Made by a program: the position numbers and the translations under genes
Shown here: one piece after another, positions 14,301-23,744 of the stretch
How the letters are laid out: every line of letters starts with the position of its first letter
Position numbering within the stretch: the first letter of the stretch is position 1
Notes under the pieces: generated by a model
Seen by the model: only the letters and a program-made list of their open reading frames with translations
Databases searched by the model: none
What the model was told of the DNA's origin: nothing
Origin: Lamellibrachia columna
Taxonomy: Eukaryota > Annelida > Polychaeta > Sabellida > Siboglinidae
DNA: 64,000 nucleotides
Direction: 5' to 3'
Assembly: GCA_963662155.1 (NCBI GenBank)
Contig: OY759263.1
Location: 15,999,194-16,063,193 of the forward strand

Positions 14301-17300
14301 GGCCATGTTTATTATCTACGCACACATCTATAGAGATTCTATGTTGAAAGAAATAGGGAAACCTCCCATTTTGTTCCAAACGAAATAGGGAGATTATGGT
14401 AAATAAATGGATGTCGAACCTGGTCGAGTCATACCTGTTTGTATAGCAATTTTCCAGAATATCGAAAAAAGCCCAAGAGCAAATGAAACATCTCCTTTGT
14501 GGGGCAATTTGATTTAGTTGCAATAAAAATGGGTGAATTCATTTTAATTTGGGAAATGTTTATAATTTTGTGCTAAGTTCAAGATGTATCACTGAAACGT
14601 CATAGAAAATGTTCTATCCCCCTCTCCAATTTGACAACATTAATTTTTATTTTTACTTCACATATTTTGTAACTTGTCTTTTTCAACTAGTCCTCATGTG
14701 TGTGATCTTGCTGCTAAATCATGAACGTATTATTTCTTCTGACAATGCACAGTATCGTCGAACGTATTATTTCATGTGACAGTGCACAACCGCAAGTTGG
14801 AAGAAGACATCATATCGGAGACTTCGGGCCACCTGAAGCGCCTCCTGGTGTCAATGGTGCAAGCTAATCGGCCTGAGGGTAACATGGTGAACCGGACGAA
14901 AGCACGGAAGGATGCCAAGGCTCTTTACGGAGCCGGCGCAGACAAATTTGGCACAGACGAGTCTCGCTTCAACGTCATCATTTGTTCGAGGTAGACTACA
15001 GTGAATTACCATTCTACATTATACTATATATCTTTAATGTAACGAAATCGAACGACTGTTGGATAGTGACAGTGTTTAATGTGTGAAGTAAAAGCTTCCA
15101 GAGGAAATATAGCAACTGAAACAAAGAGTTGCATACCAACATACTACTACTGTAACATTATCATTATAAAGTAACATGGGAAACAGTTGTAATCACAATG
15201 CAAAAGCAATGGCTTCTATCAATATAACAACATAATAAAGTAACGTGGCCACAAATCAAGATCATTCATCAACACCCATTTACATCAATGTGACTTTGAA
15301 TACATGACGAAATAAACTAGGTTCATATACTCCAATCTATATAGATATTATATAATACATAAGGACACGCAATCCTTTAACAGAGCCGTGTGATTATATT
15401 TGCTCGAAACCCACGAAACCAGGTTGTACTTTGAGTAGCATATACATAGGCGATGACAGCATAGCGATACATTCATAAACGTCCAAACAAAGCATTGAAA
15501 GTACAATGGTACGCACCCGCAACAATGGCCGAGAATAGTAATATCACAAATGGAGTTTCTGCTCCCAGGGACTGTAATGAAACAACCAACATGGCATTAC
15601 AACCTCTCTAATACATTATCACATTTAGACAGTGCTTGATATATCAGTAATTGTAATTAACAATTAGTTGTATACAGTCTTTAAATGAATGGCAATGTAT
15701 AACGACAATACAAAGTTATCCAGTACTGCCAAACCCAGCACGCCTATTGCCGCCACGCCCTTAACTGAATGGTAAAGTGGTGGCTTCCAAAACATTCAAT
15801 TTAACATAAAGTTTTGCAACTTCTTCTAATAATTTATAAATAAAGCCTCACTATATAAGTATTATAAAAGTGACTCACCAGAGATAAATTGTCAATATAC
15901 ATATACTGAGCCGGGAGAAGGTTGCTTGGATGTATGTAACAACGTGTGTCGTCTTCTCCGGCCCAGGGCGAACTGCCCAGACTAATTTCTAAAACTCGCT
16001 CAGGTTGTTAAACTGGGAGTGACGATGGGCATAGCGCCCCCTAGTGACTAGCCTAACAAATATATAAACAACTAAATCCACCAGGGTTACATCAATAAGC
16101 TCTATTAATTTGTTTTATGAGTATGTTTTGTAAGATTTTGTCAAATCCACTTTTTAATTGGCAGGTTGTGGAAAGTGTGTCTATGATTGCCATAACAGAA
16201 ACTGACTATTGATTCTCAATATGTATTGATTATCTGGACATAGGTAAATATCTAGTTTTATGGCAAAAGTAAAGCAAAAACGATACATGATACTTATAGA
16301 TTGTAGCATTAAACTACTTCTATGAGAATTTCAGTAAGTGCCATGATGATTAGGTTTGTGATGGCCTTATATTGCATGATACTGAATATTAGTACTGTCT
16401 AGAAATGTCCCACTGAGGTGAAACTGTCTGTACTACAAGCGTGTCATCATCATCGTATTTTTTTGACCGGGAGTTCCCCATTGGGAGCGGCTGCTTGGAT
16501 CTTCGTCTGTCATGAGATCCGTCGATTGCAATTCTTCTTTGACTTCTGCCATCCCTATGTCCTGCTTGACTACAACCCTTATTCTTATCCTTCACCTCCA
16601 TGCCTTTTTTATATTATCGTCCTCCTTCACATAACATGCCCCCCGTATGGCATGAGATTCGTCGATTGTAATTCCTCTTTGACTTCTGCCATCCCTGTGT
16701 CCTTCTTGACTACATCCCTAATTCTTCGCCTGCACGCCTTCTTTATAATATTATCATTCTCCTTTGCATAACATGCCCAGACCACCGCAGTGGGGCCCAG
16801 TAGCATAGCGGTTAAAACGTCGGCTCTCAATCAAGAGAACCTGGGTTCAAATTCTCTAGCTGCCATTTCTAAGCTTTGGCAATTTCGTTCATCCCACATT
16901 GCCACAGTTCACTCAGCTGTATGAATGAGTAACTAGCTACAGACAGAGATGGATATCTGAACAAACAGTCTTCATGCAGTAATTGCAGCATGGCTGAATG
17001 CTTCCAAGAGAAGTCAAAACAACGTTGGAATGATCAGGTCTGCCGGGGTGAAGTGTAAAGCACTTTGAACAGTCGCAAGGACTGGATACCGCGCTATATA
17101 AGAACGTACCTTTAACGTACCTTTACCGCAGTCTGATTTTTCTCAGTTCATCTGTTATGAGCACCATATCTCAAGACAGGTCTTGCTACAGTCTTGTAAA
17201 TCTTGCCATGCACCTTCCTCCAGGAGCTACCCACAGCTGAGGGCAACCTTTGAGGAGTACCAGAAAGCTTACGGCACGGACATTGAGAAAGTGATCAAGG

Positions 17301-18421
17301 CAGAGATGTCTGGAGACCTGCGTGATGGCATGCTCACTATAGGTATGTGGTAGACATACTATATGCAGTTCTGTAAAGCTGGTTGATATAACTACATTAA
17401 ACCTTGTCAACATAATTGTAAAAGGAAAATGTTAATATTAAGTGCAAGGTGTTGCTTTAATTGCTTTCACACACAAGGTGCTACCCTAGGTTTCTACCTA
17501 TATATTTAAAATAATTTATTAAAATCAGATGATATGTTCAGCATTGAAAAGTTTCCTACCATAAAACTTTTTACAATTTTACAGTGAACATTATAGTTGG
17601 GTAGTGACCATAATGTTATGGTATGGCACAATGTTCTTAACAATTTGGCTGATTGAGTCCGCGGTTTTCGATCCAGGCCAGCATAATTATTTTGTATTTC
17701 CAAACAGGCATGTCTCTAAATCTGTGACCTATTTTCAATCACTCACTGGTTCCTACTAACATAATCCTGTCTGCTGCAGTGGCTTGTCTGCGCAACAAGG
17801 CTGGACAGTTTGGGAAGCGACTTTATGACTGCATGCAGGGCCTGGGCACCGACGATGACACGCTGGTGCGTGTCGTTGTGTCGCGATGTGAAGTCGACAT
17901 GGTACAGATCAAGGAGCTATTCCAGAAGACCTACAACCAGTCGCTCGGTGCTTACATTGCAGTAAGTTCCTGTTCCACTTACACATTTCCAGTTTCTCTT
18001 TTACTTAAATTGCAGTCAGTTCTTTTTTCCAGTTACAGGTTTTGTATTTCTTCTTTGCTTAATGTTTTAAGATTCTTATTGAGTATAAGAGAGTTGTTAA
18101 AGCAGATTAATTTTGCACTTGTAATGTACCTAGTAGTTGATTTGATATTTCACATCTATTAGTTGTTTCAGTAAATACTTAAGCAAATTATTAGTGTGCC
18201 TTAAATTTTACTTTGTGCAAAACTTCTGATTGGGTTTATGTGTTGTTATGCTGTTTTTCTATAGACTGCCTCATCCAACTTTTATTTGAAGAAAATTATG
18301 AAGAAGCATAAATATGCCAACACTGGTTTATCATGTTTCTTTTTTTAAGGATGATATTTCCGGGGATTACCGGAAAACAATTCTCAATCTGGTTGGGGAA
18401 GAAAGATACATCAAGAAATAG
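934..18421 (+). CDS. ANXA6-like: Eight-repeat annexin (annexin A6-like), 17 coding exons, 5' end open
   Basis: Annexins are cytosolic proteins that bind acidic phospholipid membranes in a calcium-dependent way. Exons, joined by consensus GT/AG sites in consistent phase: 934-1170, 2647-2728, 3156-3250, 3918-4031, 5178-5268, 5987-6170, 7039-7181, 7657-7838, 8490-8627, 10147-10228, 11004-11098, 12994-13107, 13775-13865, 14783-14990, 17224-17342, 17780-17961, 18350-18421 (TAG). They sum to 2,229 nt, or 742 residues. Layout: residues 1-79 basic/Pro-rich head; about 88-400 first four-repeat core; about 401-422 acidic linker; about 430-742 second core. Type II calcium loops (G-x-G-T plus a downstream acidic cap in D/E-x-S-G) occur in repeats 1, 2, 4, 5, 6 and 8. 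Repeats 3 and 7 have K-W-G-T and K-F-G-T. Vertebrate ANXA6 is the known octad, but orthology is not shown and an independent duplication is possible. The true start codon may lie outside the window. Confidence 0.93.
1330..1500 (+). repeat. Degenerate tRNA-derived SINE
   Basis: Matches the window's recurrent SINE: an A-box-like start (GGTGGCTCAGCAGTTAGAA), a B-box-like segment (aggagtttgaatctacc) and the shared body (gctgccatttt, then ggcagtttcgttcacacc). The 3' part with the gcgctatataagaa motif is missing. It lies in the first annexin intron. Confidence 0.6.
1815..1950. repeat. ~20-bp tandem repeat (tacacctgatacatgttga-like)
   Basis: About six imperfect units of period ~20 bp built on 'gatacacctgatacatg', in the first annexin intron. 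Confidence 0.75.
2072..2280. repeat. (TA)n / TATACA microsatellite
   Basis: Long TA tract with TATACA and TGTACACA interruptions in the first annexin intron. It yields spurious Tyr-Ile open frames on both strands. Confidence 0.97.
2647..8627 (+). CDS. ANXA6-like: Annexin core 1 (repeats 1-4) plus acidic linker, eight exons
   Basis: Exon lengths are 82, 95, 114, 91, 184, 143, 182 and 138 nt. Repeat 1 begins [20 protein letters not shown]. Repeat 2 begins [17 protein letters not shown] and has the cap KGDTSG. Repeat 3 begins [17 protein letters not shown]. Repeat 4 begins [18 protein letters not shown] and has the cap DDTSG. The last exon (8490-8627) finishes repeat 4 (LLALIGERE) and adds a 20-residue Glu-rich linker ending EEVEEEKIE, which probably acts as a flexible hinge between the cores. 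Introns range from about 310 bp to 1.5 kb. No stops or frameshifts were seen. Confidence 0.93.
3571..3729. mobile_element. Pogo/Tigger-type MITE flanked by TA
   Basis: A 159-bp element with inverted ends: left CAGTTAAGCTTGCCCAAGCG, right end in reverse complement CAGCCAAACCTGCCTTAAGC. Both ends abut a TA dinucleotide (3569-3570 and 3730-3731), the target duplication typical of Tc1/mariner and pogo elements. It has no coding capacity and lies in the annexin intron 3250/3918. Confidence 0.65.
4728..5065 (+). repeat. tRNA-derived SINE, near full length
   Basis: The head has a tRNA-like A box (tagtgattaggatgtcgg) and B box (acgttcgaacc). The body includes gcaatttcgttcat-like and 'ggaatgaacaggtctg' segments. 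The tail reads 'gtgtaaagagctttgaac', then 'gctacataagaac' and a (tacctt)n tract. This tail resembles L2-clade LINE 3' ends, which suggests mobilisation by such a LINE. Located in the annexin intron 4031/5178. Confidence 0.85.
6776..6810. repeat. (GTT)n microsatellite
   Basis: About ten GTT units in the annexin intron 6170/7039. Confidence 0.95.
8332..8372. repeat. (TA)n microsatellite
   Basis: Pure TA tract in the annexin intron 7838/8490. Confidence 0.95.
8616..9925. repeat. Minisatellite whose unit contains a splice-donor-like motif, split by an insert
   Basis: Imperfect units of about 35-45 bp built on 'attagaggtgaggggg' plus 'ctcaaaacattgggaacc' occupy 8616-8930 and 9600-9925. The first unit overlaps the genuine donor of the linker exon (atagag|gtgagg at 8628). 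Later units repeat 'agaggtga' many times. A unique AT-rich insert of about 670 bp (8935-9600) splits the array. Confidence 0.8.
10147..18421 (+). CDS. ANXA6-like: Annexin core 2 (repeats 5-8) and C-terminus, eight exons
   Basis: Exon lengths are 82, 95, 114, 91, 208, 119, 182 and 72 nt. They match core 1 except for the 208/119 pair, against 184/143 in core 1. Repeat 5 follows [16 protein letters not shown] and has KGFGTDEDAI with cap KGEISG. Repeat 6 is [17 protein letters not shown] with cap SETSG. Repeat 7 is [17 protein letters not shown] with AEMSG. Repeat 8 is [17 protein letters not shown] with DDISG. The protein ends EERYIKK and TAG (18419-18421). The start of each core is alike (EGTLKP followed by a D/E-rich patch), which supports an internal duplication of a whole four-repeat annexin including its linker. 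Confidence 0.93.
11440..12976. repeat. 35-bp minisatellite, about 44 units, abutting an annexin 3' splice site
   Basis: The unit is 'cagtaaggtacatgtacttg' followed by 'tatggtagtatccat'. It contains the palindrome GTACATGTAC. Variant units (tcaat, tccag, tcaataagg) recur at 175 bp, i.e. five units (11951/12126 and 12511/12686), which shows higher-order duplication. One unit near 11865 has a 10-bp deletion. The array stops about 18 bp before the acceptor of exon 12994-13107. Confidence 0.95.
13880..14294. mobile_element. Foldback/MITE-like element with ~25-bp inverted ends
   Basis: Left end 'agacttggggtcagttacat' pairs with the right end, which in reverse complement reads 'agacttggggtcaatgacat'. 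The interior is rich in 'aattccaatt' variants. No ORF. Lies in the annexin intron 13865/14783, starting about 15 bp after the donor. Confidence 0.6.
14991..16790. other. Annexin intron content: diverged dispersed repeat, no gene
   Basis: No exon is recognisable. The stretch about 15730-16095 (cacgccc, then 'gtgactcaccagag', 'ctccggcccagggcgaactg' and 'gccccctagtgactagcc', ending 'agggttac') resembles 48060-48400 in order and partial identity. It is probably two old copies of one transposable element of unknown class. 16480-16770 holds two similar ~150-bp copies of 'catgagattcgtcgatt' plus 'tgacttctgccatccctgtg'. Confidence 0.45.
16796..17130 (+). repeat. tRNA-derived SINE, near full length
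   Basis: A box 'tagcatagcggttaaaac', B box 'gggttcaaattc', body and tail as in the copy at 4728 (ctgccggggtgaagtgtaaa, then 'gcgctatataagaac'). Inserted in the annexin intron just upstream of exon 17224-17342; its end lies about 90 bp before the acceptor. Confidence 0.87.
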
Positions 18422-18522
18422 TTACGGTGAGAATACTGACCACTAATTGCTAGGTATTTGACATTAGGAATATCTCCATTAGCCTATATATATATAATTT
18501 TATACATTATATATATAGATAT

Positions 18523-19262
18523 TTATGTGGGACAATGCTACATGCTAATGTTATTGACTCGGAATCGTGGCTAGTTTGCTGAAGACAAAAGTACAAGTCA
18601 GATGTATGTTTGTATACGAGCTTTTATAGTAAGCCAACTGATTATGCAAGAATACAATATGCATATATAATATAAAACAACATCATCAAATCTAGGTAAT
18701 TGAAAATTCACCAACTAACAGCAAAGGTGGGGGAACCTACCATTCTACAAACAACAAGGGTAAAAACTTTGTGTACACATTATTACCCACAAAAAAGGGG
18801 AAAGCGTCAGTACCTCACCTCGCCCTAAAACCCCTGACGATGATTACGGTAGCAATAAAAAATCACTGTATATTTAACTCTAAAGTATGACTATTATGAC
18901 AATATATCCACACATCTGACAAGTATGCAGACATTATTTTTAACCTCCCATAACAGCCAATCAGTAAACCGACCCACTTAGAAATCTGACTTAAACAGGT
19001 GCAGATGGGGTAGGAGGGTGGGAAACAAATTTTTAGAAGAGAGTAAAATGTTTACCTTTGACTCTTGAAAATATTGAAAGCGAGGCCGACTGTAGGATTG
19101 GATTAAATGGTCACATGTTTTAGTCAGCGTAGAGGGTTATTTAAAAATAGGAACCTGGCCGGATTGCTCACATAAACGCCATTTTATTTTCAATCAAAAG
19201 GTGTCTTTATGTGGAACAATGCTACTTGCTAATGTTATTGACTCGGAATCGTGGCTAGTTTC
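18523..19262. repeat. ~57-bp direct repeats flanking a ~620-bp segment
   Basis: Segments 18523-18580 and 19206-19262 share 'gctaatgttattgactcgga' and neighbouring bases with only 2-3 differences. The enclosed sequence is noncoding. The arrangement could be two short terminal repeats of an element or a segmental duplication; a target-site duplication of this length would be unusual. Confidence 0.6.
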
Positions 19263-19450
19263 AAATATATATATATATATATATCATGATTTTTTTTAAA
19301 AGGATATATTCAACATGTAATTCAACACAATTCTTTGATTCAATTTAATATGTTTGATTAGGTCATCCTTCAATAATTTGAAGTTAGTTATAAATTCTAA
19401 ATATGCGTTTAACTGTTCAAGGAAATATAGCTACCTTTCAGAGTCTCGGG

Positions 19451-19611
19451 TATTAGCTTGACAGTGCTTTCAAGACCATCTCGATCCCTTCGTCAGTGTC
19501 AGTCTGAATTGCTCTTCCATGTCATGTGACCATTTTGGTTGTCACATGACAGCAGTTCATACCGATGCTGATGAAGGGACCAAGAATGTCTTGAGAGCTC
19601 CATCGAGCTAA
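19451..19611. repeat. Long imperfect hairpin (foldback) downstream of annexin stop
   Basis: The two ~75-nt arms are near reverse complements. The left arm runs 'tagcttgacagtgctttcaa' and then 'gatcccttcgtcagtgtcag'. The right arm ends 'gatgaagggaccaagaatg', 'tcttgagagctccatcgagc'. The inner stem is catgtcatgtgacca / tgtcacatgaca. If transcribed in the 3' UTR it would form long double-stranded RNA. It may also be a foldback transposon. Confidence 0.65.
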
Positions 19612-19959
19612 CACTAATAAAGTAGTCCAGTGTCAACCTACATGCTGATAAAAACTTAATTGTTGTATTGTAGAGAGTGTCACGAGATGTACCTGTCAAT
19701 GGCTGTGCCATATCCATATAGCTGTGTCATCATGTCCTTCAGTTGTCATCATGGTCATCTCTGCACTACGACATCATTGTTGTTACACCTGAGCCATTTA
19801 TGAGTGTGACCAATAATATTGTGGTTTGAATAGAATATGCTTATAGATGTTGTATAGTCATTATGTTATGTGATGTAACTTGAAGTCTTAATACAAATGT
19901 CTGTTTATTTATATATTAAAACAAAAGAAAGAAGCTTAGTTGTGCAGTGACTCGAGATG

Positions 19960-20280
19960 GAAGGATTATGTCTTAAGTTCACTGATGTGTTGACACAGAA
20001 GGATCAAGAAGTTGAGAAGTGTTAAGTTCATAATATATTGAAATGGAATGATCATCGTAAGTTCATTAATGTATTAAGAGAGGGGTGAGATCATGTTATG
20101 AAGTCTTAAGTCTGTTAATGTATTAAGACAGAAGAATCATATGAAGAAGTCATAAGTTCGTTAATATATTATTGTGATGGAAGAATCATATATTAAGTTC
20201 ATGAATGTATTAAGACAAGGATCATGTGAAGAAGTCTTAATGTATTGGAGCAGAAGAATCATGTGAAACTAAGTCTGATA
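19960..20280. repeat. Degenerate ~55-60-bp tandem repeat
   Basis: Five or six imperfect units with 'gaagtcttaagttcgttaat', 'gtattaagacagaagaatca' and small indels. Confidence 0.6.
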
Positions 20281-20379
20281 TATATCATCTATGTAGGAAA
20301 CAAAAGTTATATTGTCACCTATGACAGTGAATTGATCTGTAGTCAAGCAAACAGCTAGTGCAATAAATAAAACAAAGAC

Positions 20380-21985
20380 AAATTATCAAAATGATCTGCA
20401 TCCACCATAAATTTTATCAGCAATTAAATGTTAACTATTTAAAAAAATATAAAAATGTATTTCGGCCATATTTAACATGTGCACATTACCACATTTCCAT
20501 GTTGAAAATGAACAAGTAGTTTCTAACATTCTACATAAGCACAAACAGGGTGTATATTTTTATCCTACACGAACGCACATATTGTTTGCAAATCTATGTA
20601 TGTCAGTCAGTCTCACAATCCTGATGCAATTAAAGCGTGGCCAGTTATATATTCTATTTTACATACATACATTGTAATACAATATTCTATTTTACTTACA
20701 TACATTGTAATACATTGTAATACAATTGGTCATGTGCACAGTCATCAATTCCTCACAGCATCAGCTTGATAAAAAAAGTAAATGTGTCATGCTTGGATTA
20801 TTCTGCAACTTTACATTAAGTGTCAACAGTATAACAAAGGACAATTAGTCCATAGCAAGACTTTTTATGGCATGTTGACACCTTCTTTACATTAAGATTG
20901 CTCTTGTTCACCTAGGGGTACATATAAGGTGCTGGGGTTAAAGGGAGTGTATAACAATTTACATTGGTTGACTGAGACAGGGTTTCATATTATTAAACTG
21001 TCCAACTTCTCTGATTTGTTTCATGTCAAAGTTAATCTAAATTAGCAATGTTCTGCTTTATGTTCAGCAATGTCCTAATCTTTACTGCTGTAGTATATTT
21101 ACTATCAGAAATTGCATTAAAAGGGAATTTGATAGATCAACAAATAATCCAACGAAAAAAACTTTATATTTCACTTTTGAAGGTTAATATTTATTTGGTG
21201 CGCCTTTATTGCTGTACAGTGATCTCTATATAAGTCGTAAAACTGGCATGTTTTATATCAAATCATATATTTTCTACAATATTAAGACATGAAGGATCAT
21301 GACAGTGAAAACTTTTGTATGGATATTTTTTAACAATCAAGGAGTTATAAATACTAATACAGGTACCTCAATATCACAGTGTCCGAACCTCAGTGGCAAT
21401 GTCCGAACTTCAGTGGCAATATTCCATAAAAGAATCATTCAATTAACCAATGAAAGTCGTTGTACTTTCCCTTTAAATCTTTGTATGGATCACTTTCTGC
21501 CATTCTGGGGTGGCTTGTTGGCGTGTTGTCTTCTTAAAGAGTCAACGTTGTATGACAGCCTTGAGATGTGTGTGGTAGTTGCTGGCCACAGGGTCTTCGC
21601 GGTAAGCTTCACGTTCAGTGAAATACTCTCACGGACAGTTACAAGACAATAATATTATTATTACAGAGTGTAAAGCTTTACAAGCATTACACTCTGGTAT
21701 TGAGTGTCTTGTGTAATTCTGCTTACGATTCTTTCATGTAATCTTGCATGCATAGTTTATTAGATTGTATTGATGTTCGCTATATTTATGCCTGGATGTA
21801 TATTATATTATATTAATATTAAATTTTGTGTTATTTATATACCATGCTGTTAGAAACGTTGGCTAGTTTAGAGAATTGCGTTCCATTATTGTTTGCAAGA
21901 GAACCAGAACCGGTTTTGTTTATACACAGGAAAGACTTCCCCATTAGTTGTTGTATTTACATTCATTACACATAGGCAACATATA
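20380..21985. other. No gene recognised
   Basis: AT-rich sequence with no convincing exon, RNA gene or element end. A 23-bp direct duplication with 'gtccgaacctcagtggcaat' occurs at about 21381-21424, and a duplicated 'acatacattgtaatacaata' at about 20665-20715. Confidence 0.5.
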
Positions 21986-21987
21986 TA

Positions 21988-22134
21988 TAGTCGAACCTCG
22001 TTAATCTGGATGCCAATAATCCGGAAACCTCGCCATTCGGACGTAATTTTTACAGGAATGGAATCCAAATGCCAATACTCACCATTGTGTGCATGTTTCA
22101 TGGTGTCCAGATTAAAGAGTTTCCACTGTATTAC

Positions 22135-22179
<45 letters not shown>

Positions 22180-22180
22180 C
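21988..22180. mobile_element. Pogo-type MITE (TA-flanked) followed by (TA)n
   Basis: Left end 'tagtcgaacctcgttaatct' and right end, in reverse complement 'cagtggaaactctttaatct', are inverted repeats, each next to TA (21986-21987, 22129-22130). A TA tract follows. The right end and adjacent 'tttcttgacataa' are duplicated again at about 22196-22260. Confidence 0.65.
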
Positions 22181-22487
22181 TTGACATAATCACTGGGGAC
22201 TAAGGTGTCCAGATTGAACCGTTTCCACTGTATTATATTATATATATATTTCTTGACATAAAGTATATTGACCATCTAATCGCTACTTGCTTTAATTGCC
22301 ATATACCTTTGTAAAATAGCCATCAACGCATATTGAAAAACATAGTTTTTCATGGTTCTATTAAAGTGTAAACAACATGTTATTATATTCACAGTTTATC
22401 CCTTTTTGATAAACGGTATGTCTTAATGTTTGTGGTACTCTCTTGTAATAAAGCTGTTGTAAAATATGAAAAGGTGTTATTATTATT

Positions 22488-22532
22488 ATACACGCATGTA
22501 CACGCATGTACACGCATGTACACGCATGTACA
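22488..22532. repeat. 10-bp tandem repeat (acacgcatgt)
   Basis: Four exact units of 'acacgcatgt' and a partial fifth. Confidence 0.95.
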
Positions 22533-22559
22533 CCTGACTTCTACTGAATGAAAGTTTGG

Positions 22560-22640
22560 ATCTGATACAGCTACAACAACAACAAAGCTTGTGTCATCCG
22601 CAAATTTCAGTTGTGCCTGAAACAGAATCATATCCATCAT
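22560..22640 (-). pseudogene. Tiny CR1-type LINE reverse-transcriptase scrap (catalytic motif)
   Basis: On the minus strand the fragment encodes AQLKFADDTSF. It shares 'gtgtcatccgcaaatttcag' with the CR1 LINE at 46530-46555, so the F-A-D-D catalytic box of a LINE reverse transcriptase is preserved in an otherwise lost copy. Confidence 0.6.
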
Positions 22641-22699
22641 TAGCTAGGCTAGCGCTACCGGTGGTCATTTGGGCCATAGACCACATGGCATCAGATTTT

Positions 22700-23740
22700 G
22701 CTAAAAAAAATTTGCCTTTTGAGTCAATTTGGCCAGTAGCATTTTCATAGAAAAGCATGTAGAATACTTGCGTTTGTTGCTGTCTTGATGCATATAAACA
22801 AAGTGGCAAACATTGAGGGCTTTAGACTAAACAGTTAACATTAGATCTAGCCAAGATTAGTAACATTGTATGGCACACAGAATAATTTCAGTCCATGCAG
22901 CTGCAACAACAAACGCTCACCCTTCCAAACACCCCCTCCCTCCCAACACACACCCACCCACACACACTGAACAGAACAGCTAGGGCCAGGCTATTATCCT
23001 TTTAGTTGGTCTTAGCTATTGTTTGTGTGCATGCATGGAAAATGTCATGTCTCCTCTAGGCTCTACTGGTCTTGGTCTTCTATGCTATAGTACAGGTTTG
23101 GCAGCGACACTAATAGGGATTTGTTTATTTCAGAAACTATAAAATATCAAGTTCCGGCACAATATATATGTAGACACATTGTAGAACACTCCTGCTTGTC
23201 AAGTCATTATTATTTGTTTACCAAGTCTAAACAATACCTTGCTCATAATATTAGCTGAAAACCAGTCATATAATATTTTTTGTAATAGGTTGATATTGAC
23301 ACTTGATCATGCACACTAGATTTCAAGAGCATTGCGATCCAGTGAAGCCTGTTTACTGTCTCTTCAAATATAAGAATGAGTTTTTTTCTCAAATTAATAT
23401 TCATATATGATTGTTTGATTTTTACCTAAACATGACATAAATTTATAAGAAAATTTACCGTTTTTCACAGATTTTTGGTAAATTCCAATTTGACAGGTTT
23501 GTCAAATTTTATTGTTTATGTGACTGCTTTCATGCTTCTAGTTGATATGATACAAGGCGAATAGCATGATTTCGATACGCCACCATAAAGGCGTATCACA
23601 TGATCAGATACCCATTGCGGCAAGATTTGAAAATGCTGATCTACGCAATGCTTCCAGTGGCTGTGACACAACTAAAATACAACTATTATGTCCAAATTTG
23701 TTACACAATGTTGCTAATGCACTGGGCCACTAAACAAATA
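22700..23740. other. No gene recognised
   Basis: AT-rich noncoding sequence. No motif beyond short C/A-rich tracts near 22925-22970. Confidence 0.5.
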
Positions 23741-23744
23741 TCAC

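Larger units (their letters stand above)
18422..20380 (+). other. Putative annexin 3' UTR/downstream region with candidate poly(A) signals
   Basis: Canonical AATAAA hexamers on the gene strand occur at 18854-18859, 19616-19621 and 20362-20367. The sequence cannot say which is used. A donor-like 'gtgagaat' at 18426 means a 3' UTR intron is also possible. The stretch contains the direct repeats, the foldback and the minisatellite listed separately, but no further gene. Confidence 0.4.

Noticed and set aside
18350..18421. Possibility that the two annexin cores are separate genes
   Set aside because: Core 1 has no stop: its linker exon (8490-8627) splices in phase into core 2, and no promoter-like or terminal exon lies between.
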